Positions 17,446 through 25,637 of a stretch of 36,013 nucleotides of DNA are shown piece after piece. The stretch lies in contig JANYBL010000022.1 of NCBI GenBank assembly GCA_025360815.1, positions 1 to 36,013 of the forward strand, read 5' to 3'. Origin of the DNA: Burkholderiales bacterium (GTDB lineage Bacteria; Pseudomonadota; Gammaproteobacteria; Burkholderiales; Usitatibacteraceae). The position numbers and the translations under genes were made by a program. The notes under the pieces are model-generated. The model had not been told where the DNA came from. It searched no databases and worked only from the letters and a program-made list of their open reading frames with translations. Position 1 is the first letter of the stretch. Each line of letters begins with the position of its first letter.

Positions 17446-17484
17446 ACGGCAACTTACAACGGCAACTTACAACGGCAACTTCAA
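17446..17484. repeat. 13-bp tandem repeat, 3 copies, between comEC and DUF2062
   Basis: ACGGCAACTTACA occurs twice in a row and a third time with a changed end (ACGGCAACTTCAA). It lies in the divergent intergenic region about 90 bp before the DUF2062 gene. Confidence 0.85.
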
Positions 17485-17569
17485 GGCAAGCGCTACCGTA
17501 ACCCAAAATCCCAACGTTTTAACGCGGCGACCATGCCAAACGACGACATACTGCCAACCAAAAGGCAAA

Positions 17570-18142
17570 ATGAAACGCTACCTACGCCGCAAACTCCCCC
17601 GCCCCGAATCAATCACTGAGAACCGGTATCTGCGTTGGTTGGCGCCGTGGCTTGGCCAGCCGCGTCTATGGCATCTGCATCGGCGCAGCGTCGCGCTCGG
17701 CGTCGCCATCGGATTGGTCACGGGCTTAATCCCCGGACCCGTTCAAATATTGTTGGCGGTTTTGATTGCGATTCCGCTGCGCGCCAATATTTTGGCGGCA
17801 GCCGCTGCCACGTTGTATACCAATCCGCTAACGTTCATCCCGCTTTATATCTTGGCGTATGGCATTGGCACGCTCGTCACTGGTGAGCGGATGCGCGATA
17901 TTGCCCCGCCAGAATTTTCCTTTTCCTTTTCCTTCTCGTTCCCATTCACACAAATTTGGCATGCTGTTCCCGAAATGTTCCATTGGTTTGTCTCACTCGG
18001 CCCGACGCTGCTGATCGGGTTGGCGATTCAAAGTGTAATTTTTGCGATCGTCGGTTATGCTGGCACGATGTTAATTTGGCGATGCGTGGTTTCGACCATG
18101 TGGAGGCGACGCCAAAGACGCCAGCAACAACAACGCCGGTAA
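17570..18142 (+). CDS. DUF2062 membrane protein
   Basis: The 190-residue product matches the DUF2062 family, found next to comEC and lol genes in many Burkholderiales. The basic N-terminus (MKRYLRRKLPRPESI) is followed by WLGQPRLWHLHRRSVALGVAIGL and the signature TGLIPGPVQIL. Further blocks are LRANILAA, YTNPLTFIPLY and, near the end, two hydrophobic segments. It is likely an inner-membrane protein with about three to four helices. The molecular function is not established. Residues 116-126 read FSFSFSFSFPF and come from three perfect TTTTCC hexamers plus decayed copies (17915-17944), a recent-looking expansion in the loop between hydrophobic segments. The C-terminus is Arg/Gln-rich. The AlkA-like gene begins 28 bp downstream. 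Confidence 0.9.
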   Translation: MKRYLRRKLPRPESITENRYLRWLAPWLGQPRLWHLHRRSVALGVAIGLVTGLIPGPVQILLAVLIAIPLRANILAAAAATLYTNPLTFIPLYILAYGIGTLVTGERMRDIAPPEFSFSFSFSFPFTQIWHAVPEMFHWFVSLGPTLLIGLAIQSVIFAIVGYAGTMLIWRCVVSTMWRRRQRRQQQQRR

Positions 18143-18170
18143 CACCCCTTGCCGGTTAGCGGGAGCAATT

Positions 18171-18800
18171 ATGAAACCTGAATATTGGGACGAAGCATCG
18201 CGCGATCTTTCCAAACGGTGCAAGATTATGCGCGGTTTGATTAAGATCCATCCCGAGGCCGACCTGCGCTCACGTGGCAGTGCGTTTGCGACCCTAGCGC
18301 GCGCGATCGTCGGGCAACAAATTTCGGTTGCTGCAGCACAATCGGTATGGAACCGGTTAGTGGCTGTAGCCGACATCAATGCAAAAACCGTCACAGCGCC
18401 CGCAATATTAAGCATGCGTGTTGAAGCGTTGCGAGCATGTGGACTATCCGGCAGCAAAGCAGTCTACCTTCAAGATTTAGCGCGGCATTTCAGCGACAAA
18501 CTCGTCAATCCGCGCCGTTGGCCCACCATGTCCGACGATGAAGTGATCGACGATTTGGTACGCATCAAAGGCATTGGAAGGTGGAGCGCTGAAATGTTTT
18601 TGATTTTTTACATGATGCGGCCCAATGTGTTTCCAGTTGCCGACATTGGCGTGATCCGCGCGATTGAAAAACATTTTCACGACGGCGAGCAAATCGGCAA
18701 AGGCGAGATCGAGGCCTACCGCACCCGCTGGGCACCTTGGAACACAGTTGCCTCGTGGTATCTGTGGCGATCCCTTGAAGCGAAACCGGTGGTTTATTGA
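18171..18800 (+). CDS. DNA-3-methyladenine glycosylase II (AlkA-like, HhH-GPD)
   Basis: This base-excision enzyme removes alkylated purines from DNA. The 209 residues contain the helix-hairpin-helix KGIGRWSA at 133-140 and the catalytic Asp158 in FPVADIG, the hallmarks of the HhH-GPD superfamily. The block RAIVGQQISVAAAQSVW (45-61) is typical of the AlkA/MAG subgroup. It lacks the extra N-terminal domain of E. coli AlkA, as do most short bacterial forms. It lies in a plus-strand run after DUF2062, and its TGA stop overlaps the ATG of the alkyltransferase-like gene (TGATG), so the two repair proteins are probably made together. In E. coli, alkA is Ada-controlled; no Ada site was recognised here. 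Confidence 0.93.
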   Translation: MKPEYWDEASRDLSKRCKIMRGLIKIHPEADLRSRGSAFATLARAIVGQQISVAAAQSVWNRLVAVADINAKTVTAPAILSMRVEALRACGLSGSKAVYLQDLARHFSDKLVNPRRWPTMSDDEVIDDLVRIKGIGRWSAEMFLIFYMMRPNVFPVADIGVIRAIEKHFHDGEQIGKGEIEAYRTRWAPWNTVASWYLWRSLEAKPVVY

Positions 18801-19234
18801 TGGCGCCAAAAAAGCGCGATCACCATTCCGAAGTCACGGATGCCGCCCATGATGCCACCTTGGACGCAAGCACACACGCCACCCCGCACGCCACCAACGC
18901 CACTGCCAAGTACGCCAGCATCTACGCCGTCGTCCAAAAAATCCCGCGCGGCAAGGTGGCAACTTACGGGCAAATTGCGCTTTTGGCGGGCATGCCGAGC
19001 GCGGCGCGACAAGCCGGATTAGCGCTGCGGGTCGCACCGGACAATATCAAAATCCCCTGGCATCGCGTCGTCAATGCGCAAGGTCGCGTCAGTCGTCGGC
19101 TGGCGGATTGGGAATCGGGTAGTGATGATTATCAGCGTGTGCTTTTGGAAAACGAGGGTGTGCAATTTAGCGCAGTAGGTCGTGCAGGCGGCAAAATTGA
19201 TTTGAAGAAATTTCGCTGGATGCCAAAGGCCTGA
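18800..19234 (+). CDS. Alkyltransferase-like protein (ATL, YbaZ type)
   Basis: This protein has the fold of O6-alkylguanine-DNA alkyltransferase, but the active-site Cys is replaced: the motif reads IPWHRVV, with Trp87 where PCHRV has Cys. Such ATL proteins (for example E. coli YbaZ) bind O6-alkylguanine, flip it out and recruit nucleotide excision repair rather than removing the alkyl group. The fold motifs PRGKVATYGQIA (Tyr56 for base flipping) and SAARQAGLALR (Arg70 finger) are intact. Residues 1-36 are an unusual low-complexity leader with THATPHAT repeats from 12-bp DNA units (18872-18895), making the protein longer than most ATLs. The ATG overlaps the glycosylase stop. An in-frame TTG lies one codon upstream. 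Confidence 0.93.
   Translation: MAPKKRDHHSEVTDAAHDATLDASTHATPHATNATAKYASIYAVVQKIPRGKVATYGQIALLAGMPSAARQAGLALRVAPDNIKIPWHRVVNAQGRVSRRLADWESGSDDYQRVLLENEGVQFSAVGRAGGKIDLKKFRWMPKA
18872..18895. repeat. 12-bp tandem repeat, 2 copies, in the ATL N-terminus
   Basis: Units ACACACGCCACC and CCGCACGCCACC encode Thr-His-Ala-Thr and Pro-His-Ala-Thr. A degenerate third unit follows (Asn-Ala-Thr-Ala). Confidence 0.7.
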
Positions 19235-19287
19235 GCCCTAAATACGAAGCATCAACTACTAGGCACCAAGCATCACGCACTAAAAGA

Positions 19288-19320
19288 CCCCAAACGCCGC
19301 GCCTGTACTAGAGTTTGGGG
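19288..19320. terminator. Inverted repeat between convergent ATL and lolD genes
   Basis: CCCCAAAC (19288-19295) and GTTTGGGG (19313-19320) form a perfect 8-bp stem around 17 bases, between two genes that converge. There is no clear T-run, so terminator function is only likely. A hexamer repeat (CTCTGG/ATTC type, 19333-19358) follows it. Confidence 0.45.
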
Positions 19321-19382
19321 CACCAGCGCGCCGGCTCTGGCTCTGATTCCGATTCTGGTTTAAGTTGCGGCAGCGACTCACC

Positions 19383-20093
19383 CTACGTCAATTTCCCATC
19401 CGCAATCACCAGCTTCCGCGACATCTTTGCGGCCAGCTGCGGATCGTGTGTCACCATCACTAGCGCCGTTTCATATTTCGCATTCAGCCGCATGATCAGT
19501 TCAAACACGCTGTCCGAGGTGCCACGATCGAGGTTGCCCGTCGGCTCGTCTGCCAGCACGCATGCGGGATGCGTGACGAGCGCACGCGCCACGGCAACAC
19601 GCTGGCGCTCACCGCCCGATAGCTCGCCGGGTTTATGCGTTAAGCGATGCGACAAGCCGACATCGTTCAACATTTCGGCTGCGCGTTCTTTGGCGAGTTT
19701 GGTTTCTGCACCTCTTATTGCCAGTGGCATCGCCACATTTTCCAACGCGGTAAATTCCGGCAACAAATGATGGAATTGATAAATAAATCCCAGCGCACGG
19801 TTGCGCAAATCGCCCTGCGCAACAGCGGACAGTTTATCCATCCGCTCGCCCATCAACGTGACCTCGCCTTCGGTCAAGGCATCAAGCCCGCCCAAGATAT
19901 GCAGCAACGTGCTTTTGCCGGAACCTGAGGCGCCAACAATTGCAATGGTTTCGCCTTTTTGGACCGTGAAATCAATACCGCGCAGAACGGGAACCTCGTT
20001 TTTGCCTTGCTTAAATGTTTTAACGACATTCCGACAAGCTAGGACAGAATTATTCATTGCCTCATTCATGGCATCACGCCTAGCATCACTCAT
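19383..20093 (-). CDS. lolD: Lipoprotein-releasing system ATP-binding protein LolD
   Basis: This ABC ATPase powers the LolCDE complex, which extracts outer-membrane lipoproteins from the inner membrane and passes them to LolA. The 236 residues show Walker A GASGSGKS at 54-61, [16 protein letters not shown] (104-119, the Q-loop with the LolD-typical sequence), the signature LSGGERQR at 158-165 and Walker [12 protein letters not shown] at 179-189. The closing H-loop is [10 protein letters not shown]. The chosen ATG at 20093 overlaps the end of lolC by 8 bp. Several later in-frame ATGs (for example residue 13) are possible, as the first 12 residues are not conserved in the family. The order lolC-lolD on one strand is standard. 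Confidence 0.95.
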   Translation of the reverse strand: MSDARRDAMNEAMNNSVLACRNVVKTFKQGKNEVPVLRGIDFTVQKGETIAIVGASGSGKSTLLHILGGLDALTEGEVTLMGERMDKLSAVAQGDLRNRALGFIYQFHHLLPEFTALENVAMPLAIRGAETKLAKERAAEMLNDVGLSHRLTHKPGELSGGERQRVAVARALVTHPACVLADEPTGNLDRGTSDSVFELIMRLNAKYETALVMVTHDPQLAAKMSRKLVIADGKLT

Positions 20094-21330
20094 ACCGCAA
20101 CGCCTCGGCAGGATTCACTTTCGAGGCACGCCAGCTCGGGTAAAGCGTGGCGACCAGCGCCATCACCAACGCGATTACGGCAATCTGCGAAACATCATTC
20201 CAATGCAAATCAGACGGCAGCTCTGTCAAGAAATAAATTTCCTTCGAGATCACTTGGAAGCCAAATATTTGCTCAATTGCCACCACCACCGCCGAGACAT
20301 TCAGCGCCAACAGCACGCCGCCCACCACGCCAATCACGGTGCCGATCACACCCACCAATGCGCCCTGCACCACAAAAATTTTCATGATGAGCGACGGCGA
20401 TGCGCCGAGTGTTCGCAAGATGGCGATATCAGGATGCTTGTCCGTCACCACCATCACCAACGTTGATACCAAATTAAACGCCGCGACCGCGATGATAAGC
20501 GTGAGAATAATGAACATCATCCGTTTTTCAATCTGCACTGCGCGAAAATAAACCGCGTTTTGCTGTGTCCAGTCCGTCACATAGCCCTCAACCGGCAAGA
20601 CTTTTGCCACTGCTCTCGCCACCATCGGCGCCCGGTCCAAGTCGTTCACTTTCAAACGTACGCCGCTGATCGCGCTCTCCATTCGGTATAAAACCTGCGC
20701 ATCTTTGATGTGGATAAGTGCCAAATTAAGATCAAACTCGAAATGCCCTGAACTAAAAATCCCCACCACCGTAAACGTCCGCAAACGCGGCACCAGGCCC
20801 GCGATTGATGTGCTGCCCTGTGGGATCAGCAACTGAATTTTTGTCCCTATATTAGCCTGCAACGCCCGCGCTAATTCAGCCCCTAACACAATGCCGTATT
20901 CGCCCGGTTTCAATGCTGTCAGCTCGCCAATCTTCATGCTCGCCGCAAAATCAGCCACGGTGCTTTCCAACGCGGGATCAATGCCGCGAATGCCAACACC
21001 GCGCGAAGTCTGCCCGTAGGTCAGCATGCCCTGTCCCGACACGAACGGTGCCGCGCCAATCACTTCTGCATTTTTTTGCGCAAGCGACATTACATTCTGC
21101 CAATCAGCCAAACCGCTCTCAAAACCATTGATCTGGATGTGCGAGGCCACGCCCAGCATCTTGACGCGCACTTCTTTCTGAAAGCCGTTCATGACCGAAA
21201 GCACGACAATCAGCGCAGCGATACCCAAGGCAATGCCGGCCATCGAAATCAGCGAAATAAATGAAATGAAGTTGTTGTCGCGTTTGGCGCGTAGGTAGCG
21301 CAGGCCGATGAAGAGTGAGAGTGGTTGCAA
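20086..21330 (-). CDS. lolC: Lipoprotein-releasing system membrane protein LolC/LolE
   Basis: This inner-membrane permease of the Lol ABC system is about 414 residues from the preferred start. It begins [17 protein letters not shown], then [21 protein letters not shown], with [14 protein letters not shown] leading into a large periplasmic domain. The C-terminal FtsX-like core has [24 protein letters not shown] and ends NPAEALRYE. The frame is open up to an ATG at 21468, but the extra 46 residues look non-protein-like. A TTG at 21330 with GGAA just upstream begins exactly where family members begin. Only one LolC/E-type gene is next to lolD here, consistent with a single-permease LolFD-type system, although another could lie elsewhere. 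Confidence 0.92.
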   Translation of the reverse strand: MQPLSLFIGLRYLRAKRDNNFISFISLISMAGIALGIAALIVVLSVMNGFQKEVRVKMLGVASHIQINGFESGLADWQNVMSLAQKNAEVIGAAPFVSGQGMLTYGQTSRGVGIRGIDPALESTVADFAASMKIGELTALKPGEYGIVLGAELARALQANIGTKIQLLIPQGSTSIAGLVPRLRTFTVVGIFSSGHFEFDLNLALIHIKDAQVLYRMESAISGVRLKVNDLDRAPMVARAVAKVLPVEGYVTDWTQQNAVYFRAVQIEKRMMFIILTLIIAVAAFNLVSTLVMVVTDKHPDIAILRTLGASPSLIMKIFVVQGALVGVIGTVIGVVGGVLLALNVSAVVVAIEQIFGFQVISKEIYFLTELPSDLHWNDVSQIAVIALVMALVATLYPSWRASKVNPAEALRYE

Positions 21331-21470
21331 AGGGTTTTCCGTTGGCTGGGTGACGAATGGGCGAGATGTCGGTAATTTAGTGTTGCTTCGCAGGTGCTGA
21401 GTGTGCCACAAACCGTGACACAAACCAGCAGCGTTACGACTAGACCACGCGGCAATGTTAAAATTCAACC

Positions 21471-21566
21471 CTGCACCGCACTCTGCTCATCCCCGATCTC
21501 ATCCCGACGCCCAATTCTATGCACCTCACTTTACTCATCCCCGATCTGATCCCGCCGCCTACTTTT
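21471..21566. repeat. 48-bp tandem duplication at the start of the rpfE-like gene
   Basis: The 48 bp from 21471 are repeated from 21519. The best-matching core, 21486-21511 against 21534-21559, is identical at 24 of 26 positions. Both copies are in the same reading frame. The upstream copy would read L-H-R-T-LLIPDLIPTPNS and the downstream copy reads MHLTLLIPDLIPPPTF. The upstream copy begins with CTG where the downstream one has ATG. Confidence 0.85.
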
Positions 21567-22649
21567 ATCGCACGCCAAGATCTGCCCGCCATGCCAAACC
21601 TGCAGACGCTGCTCGCGATGGGCGACATTAAACGCCAGCCGGGACGTTTTCTGGAAGAATCTTGCCTGCACGAGTTAGGCTTAAAATTCATCGCTTCCAA
21701 CCCAGTCGCGGCACTCACACTGCTGGCTGACGGCGGCACGCCAGGCGACGATATGTGGCTCAGAGCTGATCCGGTGCATTTGCACATCAGCCGCGACAAT
21801 GTGCAGCTGATGGATTCACATGTGATCGAACCGACGATGGACGAAGCACAGGCTATTGTCGAAACCCTAAATCGGCATCTATCGAACGATGGCCTAGTCA
21901 TTGAGGCGCGCGATGCCGCACGCTGGTATCTAAAGATACCCCATGATGAAATACCCGAGACCACGCCACTGTGGAAAGCGAACGGCGCGAACGTGTTCGA
22001 TCATTTACCGGCCAACGGTGAGGGCAAAATCAATTGGCGCAGCTTGCAAAATGAATTGCAAATGTTGCTGCATGACCATCCGGTGAATATCGCCCGGCAG
22101 GAAAACAATCAACTGCCGATAAACGGCCTCTGGTTTTGGGGTGGCGGCAGCTTTCGCGTAGCCGAGCCAACCGCAAAACCGGCCAACACGGCCCACATGT
22201 TGGCGATCCGAAACAACAAAAATTTGCTATTAACACCCACCGTCAAAGGTCCCGCTAAGCCGGAATATCCGTACAAGCTACTGCTCGCAAAGCTAGCTCT
22301 GGCGCGGGGTTTGGCGGTTCGCAACAAATTAGCAATGAGTGCCTTGCCCGCCGGTTACGGACTCATGCCGATTGCCAGCACCCACAATATTGTGGTGCTG
22401 CACCAGCCAACCAAAGCCATCCGAGCAGGCCAGCGGCATGACTGGATGATGGCCGCGCAGGCGATTGACGCCGACTGGCTGCAACCCGTCAGGGCGGCGA
22501 TTGTTGACCGCACCATTGAATCGTTTACGTTGATATTGCCAAATGAATCGGTCTCATTCCGCGTGAACGTGGTGGGGCCACAACCGTGGGATTTTTGGAA
22601 AATTTTGAAGCCGTTGGTGGTGAAGAAAAAATTGGCTGACTATGTGTAG
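21519..22649 (+). CDS. RpfE-like protein (COG4255)
   Basis: The 376-residue product resembles the uncharacterised family that includes RpfE, encoded beside recJ in the Xanthomonas rpf cluster. It is sometimes annotated as phosphoglycerate mutase-like. The start HLTLLIPDLIPP, the block ADPVHLHISRDNVQLMDSH, LPINGLWFWGGG and the C-terminal PWDFWKILKPLVVKKKL fit that family. No catalytic residues can be named with confidence. It is cytoplasmic, with no signal peptide or helices. recJ follows within 44 bp, the same pairing as in xanthomonads. The ATG at 21519 has no clear ribosome binding site, and the preceding 48 bp are an in-frame copy of the gene's own beginning, starting at CTG 21471, so translation might begin earlier. 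Confidence 0.85.
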   Translation: MHLTLLIPDLIPPPTFIARQDLPAMPNLQTLLAMGDIKRQPGRFLEESCLHELGLKFIASNPVAALTLLADGGTPGDDMWLRADPVHLHISRDNVQLMDSHVIEPTMDEAQAIVETLNRHLSNDGLVIEARDAARWYLKIPHDEIPETTPLWKANGANVFDHLPANGEGKINWRSLQNELQMLLHDHPVNIARQENNQLPINGLWFWGGGSFRVAEPTAKPANTAHMLAIRNNKNLLLTPTVKGPAKPEYPYKLLLAKLALARGLAVRNKLAMSALPAGYGLMPIASTHNIVVLHQPTKAIRAGQRHDWMMAAQAIDADWLQPVRAAIVDRTIESFTLILPNESVSFRVNVVGPQPWDFWKILKPLVVKKKLADYV

Positions 22650-22693
22650 TTGTTTTTTTGATCGGTTTTGCTCTCGCCTCGCTATCGCCTCCT

Positions 22694-24388
22694 ATGGTTG
22701 AAATCGTCACCCGTAGCCGAGACGCTGGCGCGTATGCGGCGCTCATTGCAGGTCAAGTTGACCCTAGGATGGCGAGGCTATTTTCGGCACGCGGGGTGAC
22801 CAGTGCACACGAGCTTGATTACGGCATGACATCACTCCTGCCACCCGCGCAACTTGCGCACATCGATGCCGCCGCCTGTTTGTTGGCCGATGCGATCGTG
22901 GCCAAAAAAAAGCTCCTCATCGTCGCTGACTACGATGCTGATGGCGCAACCGCCTGCGCGGTGGGCATGCGCGCATTGCGGGCCATGGGTGCGGTGGTCG
23001 ATTACGTGGTGCCCGATCGCTTTAAATATGGCTATGGCTTAACGCCGGAAATTGTCGCGTTGGCCGCTGAAAAAAACCCCGACATCATTATCACCGTCGA
23101 TAACGGTATCGCCAGTGTGGACGGCGTCGCCGAGGCAAATCGGCGCGGCATTCAGGTAGTGGTGACCGATCATCATTTACCCGGCGATGCATTGCCCGAT
23201 GCGACCGTAATTGTGAACCCGAATCAACGTGGCGACAATTTTGGCAGCAAAAATTTGGCCGGGGTCGGCGTTATTTTTTATGTGATGTTAGCGCTGCGGG
23301 CATTGTTGCGTGATCGCGGGCATTTCTCAGATTCCTCGAAAATGCCGGCACCAAATTTAGCGGATTTGCTCGATCTCGTTGCACTCGGCACGGTGGCCGA
23401 TGTGGTCTGGCTTGACCACAATAACCGCATCTTGGTCGAGCAAGGTCTTGCCCGTATCCGCGCGGGGCGCATGTCGGCCGGCATTCGCGCAATTTTGCAA
23501 GTTGGCGGACGTGACTACCGAAAAGTCAGCACCTACGACATGGGCTTTGTGGTCGGCCCGCGTTTGAATGCGGCGGGGCGACTAGAGGATATGTCGTTAG
23601 GGATCGCGTGCTTACTGGCGAATAATGATGCAACAGCACTCAACCTTGCCGCCAAGCTTGATGAACTCAACCGCGAACGTCGCGCGATTGAATCCGACAT
23701 GAAAGATGAAGCGTTGATTTCCCTAGCGGAAATTGATGTCGGCTTGCGATTTTCATTGTCTATCTTCGAGCCGAACTGGCATCAAGGTGTGGTGGGCATA
23801 TTGGCCTCACGTATTCGTGAAAAATATCATCGCCCCGTGATTGCGTTTGCCTCTGACGGGGATGGAAATTTAAAGGGTTCGGGGCGTTCCATTCAGGGCC
23901 TGCATATGCGTGACGCGCTCGATTTGGTGACGAAGCGTTATCCCGGCATCGTCACCAAATTCGGCGGGCATGCGATGGCTGCGGGGTTAACGATTCCGCA
24001 AACGGCATTGGCTGATTTTGCCAGCGCCTTCGAGGCCGTCGTACGCAATTTATTGTCGCCGACCGATTTGAAAGAACGCATCGAGACTGACGGCCTGCTT
24101 CGCGCAAATGAACTTACATTTGATTTCGTGCAGTTGCTCGAGTCGCAAATATGGGGGCAAGGTTTTGCTGCACCTTCGTTTACCGGCGAATTTAAGGTCG
24201 TTGAGCAACATGTTGTCGGCGAAAAGCATTTAAAGCTCAAATTATCGCTCGATGGAACCGTCTTCGAGGCGATGCGGTTTGGCTCACCTGATGCCCTCAA
24301 CACGAGTATCGGCGCGGTTTTTAGACCATCAATCAATGAGTTTCGCGGCAACACTACCTTGCAATTGATGCTCGATCACACAATATGA
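22694..24388 (+). CDS. recJ: Single-stranded-DNA-specific exonuclease RecJ
   Basis: RecJ is a 5'-3' exonuclease acting in recombination, mismatch and base-excision repair. The 564 residues show the DHH phosphoesterase motifs: IVADYDADGATA (Asp79, Asp81, Asp83 by the preferred start), TVDNGIAS, VVTDHHLPGD (DHH at 159-161) and LGTVADVVWL. The DHHA1 domain carries GSGRSI and FGGHAMAAG, and an OB-fold C-terminus follows. The frame is open from a TTG at 22658, but the ATG at 22694 (MVEIVTRSRD) fits the family start better and gives the usual length. It belongs to a plus-strand run with the rpfE-like gene, and its stop overlaps the next gene by four bases. Confidence 0.95.
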   Translation: MVEIVTRSRDAGAYAALIAGQVDPRMARLFSARGVTSAHELDYGMTSLLPPAQLAHIDAAACLLADAIVAKKKLLIVADYDADGATACAVGMRALRAMGAVVDYVVPDRFKYGYGLTPEIVALAAEKNPDIIITVDNGIASVDGVAEANRRGIQVVVTDHHLPGDALPDATVIVNPNQRGDNFGSKNLAGVGVIFYVMLALRALLRDRGHFSDSSKMPAPNLADLLDLVALGTVADVVWLDHNNRILVEQGLARIRAGRMSAGIRAILQVGGRDYRKVSTYDMGFVVGPRLNAAGRLEDMSLGIACLLANNDATALNLAAKLDELNRERRAIESDMKDEALISLAEIDVGLRFSLSIFEPNWHQGVVGILASRIREKYHRPVIAFASDGDGNLKGSGRSIQGLHMRDALDLVTKRYPGIVTKFGGHAMAAGLTIPQTALADFASAFEAVVRNLLSPTDLKERIETDGLLRANELTFDFVQLLESQIWGQGFAAPSFTGEFKVVEQHVVGEKHLKLKLSLDGTVFEAMRFGSPDALNTSIGAVFRPSINEFRGNTTLQLMLDHTI

Positions 24389-24609
24389 TTTGCAAAATGG
24401 AACCCGAAGATTTACAAAAACTAGTGGCGACGAAAATGCCGTTTCAAAAATGCCAAGGGCGGTTGTTGTGTGATTTACCCGGCAATTATTTACACGGGTT
24501 CGCTCGCAAAGGGTTTCCAGAAGGCGAGCTTGGCAAGCAACTCGCGCTGATGCGGGAAATTGATCACAAAGGCTTGTCGGGGTTGCTGGTGCCGTTGCGG
24601 AAACAATAA
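24385..24609 (+). CDS. DUF3820 small protein
   Basis: The 74-residue product matches DUF3820 (putative quorum-sensing-regulated virulence factor family). The core reads MPFQKCQGRLLCDLPGNYL, then FARKGFPEGELG, then ALMREID..GLSGLLVPL. The usual MPFGKYKG is here MPFQKCQG, with Cys in place of the common Tyr. The function is unknown. The ATG at 24385 overlaps the recJ stop (ATGA), implying coupled translation. A second in-frame ATG at 24397 is equally possible. The small size and strict conservation of the core argue that it is real. Confidence 0.88.
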   Translation: MICKMEPEDLQKLVATKMPFQKCQGRLLCDLPGNYLHGFARKGFPEGELGKQLALMREIDHKGLSGLLVPLRKQ

Positions 24610-24678
24610 CGTCGTGTTATTTGCGGGCAGTCGGGTTTAACCGCTAATCAATTTCAATCGCAATCTACGCATACCGGA

Positions 24679-25458
24679 ATGAAAGCCATGCACAATTTCC
24701 TGAACAAAGTGGCATTGATCACCGGCGGCACTGAAGGCATTGGCTTAGCCACCGCAATCCGTTTCGCGCACGCCAACGCAAAAGTCTTCATGGTCGGGCG
24801 CAGCGCGGACAAAGGTGCGGTCGCACTGGCGTCCTTAAAGGCGATCACGGCCCATGCTTATTTCTATTCAGCTGACATGAGCAAACCCGATGAGGTCGCG
24901 GCAATGGTGGCAACATGCATTGCGGTTTTCGGTCGGCTCGATTTTGCGGTCAACAACGCAGCGGCCAGTTTCCCGCTGGTGCCCACGGCCGATATTCCGA
25001 TTGACGCGGTTGACCACAGCATCAACACCGATTTGCGTGGTGTGTGGTGCTGCATGAAACACGAAATCGAGGCGATGCTCAAAACGGGTGGCGGATCCAT
25101 TGTCAATGTGTCATCGGTCAATGGTTTTTTAGCCAGCCCGAATGCGGCGATGTATTCTGCCACCAAACACGGCGTGAACGGCCTCACCGCCGCGGCAGCA
25201 AAGGAATATGCGGCGCTGGGCATTCGTATCAACAGCGTGTGTCCCGGCGCGATTGAAACACCGCGCCGGCAGCGTCGCCTCTTCGGTAAAACAGAAACGG
25301 AAATCGCCGAACACTATGCGGCGATGGAAGCGCAAATTCCCCTGCATCGCGTCGGCCGCGCTGATGAAGTTGCCGCGCCAATTTTATGGCTGTGCTCGGA
25401 CGATGCATCATATGTGGTCGGACATCATCTCGTAGTGGATGGCGGACTTTCGGCTTAG
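24679..25458 (+). CDS. Short-chain dehydrogenase/reductase (SDR)
   Basis: This NAD(P)-dependent oxidoreductase of the classical SDR family has 259 residues. The cofactor motif TGGTEGIG is at 15-22, VNNAAAS at 91-97, the catalytic Ser146 in NVSSVNG, and Tyr159/Lys163 in MYSATKHG. The late motif PGAIETP and the C-terminal YVVGHHLVVDGGLSA complete a normal enzyme. The substrate cannot be read from the sequence. It is probably transcribed alone; the DUF3820 gene ends 69 bp upstream. A second in-frame ATG three codons in (24688) may be the true start. Confidence 0.93.
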   Translation: MKAMHNFLNKVALITGGTEGIGLATAIRFAHANAKVFMVGRSADKGAVALASLKAITAHAYFYSADMSKPDEVAAMVATCIAVFGRLDFAVNNAAASFPLVPTADIPIDAVDHSINTDLRGVWCCMKHEIEAMLKTGGGSIVNVSSVNGFLASPNAAMYSATKHGVNGLTAAAAKEYAALGIRINSVCPGAIETPRRQRRLFGKTETEIAEHYAAMEAQIPLHRVGRADEVAAPILWLCSDDASYVVGHHLVVDGGLSA

Positions 25459-25637
25459 CGTTGGTCGCCAAACGCCACTGTGTTGCCGTGCCATTTCGAA
25501 TCTCAATCCCAAACGGCGATGCCCCAAAAGGGAATGGATAACGCTTGTTACAACTTAACGCAGCCTCTGGGTAAACTAAATTTGCCTTACGCCGTTAATC
25601 GAACATGACAATATCGTCAGCGTCTTTTGGAGACAAC

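Noticed and set aside
18800-19234. Active O6-methylguanine-DNA methyltransferase (ogt)
   Set aside because: The acceptor Cys is replaced by Trp in PWHRV, so direct alkyl transfer is not expected.
21458-21964. 168-codon minus-strand frame across the start of the rpfE-like gene
   Set aside because: It is Ser/Arg/Cys-rich, as expected for antisense of a real gene, and overlaps a recognisable coding region.
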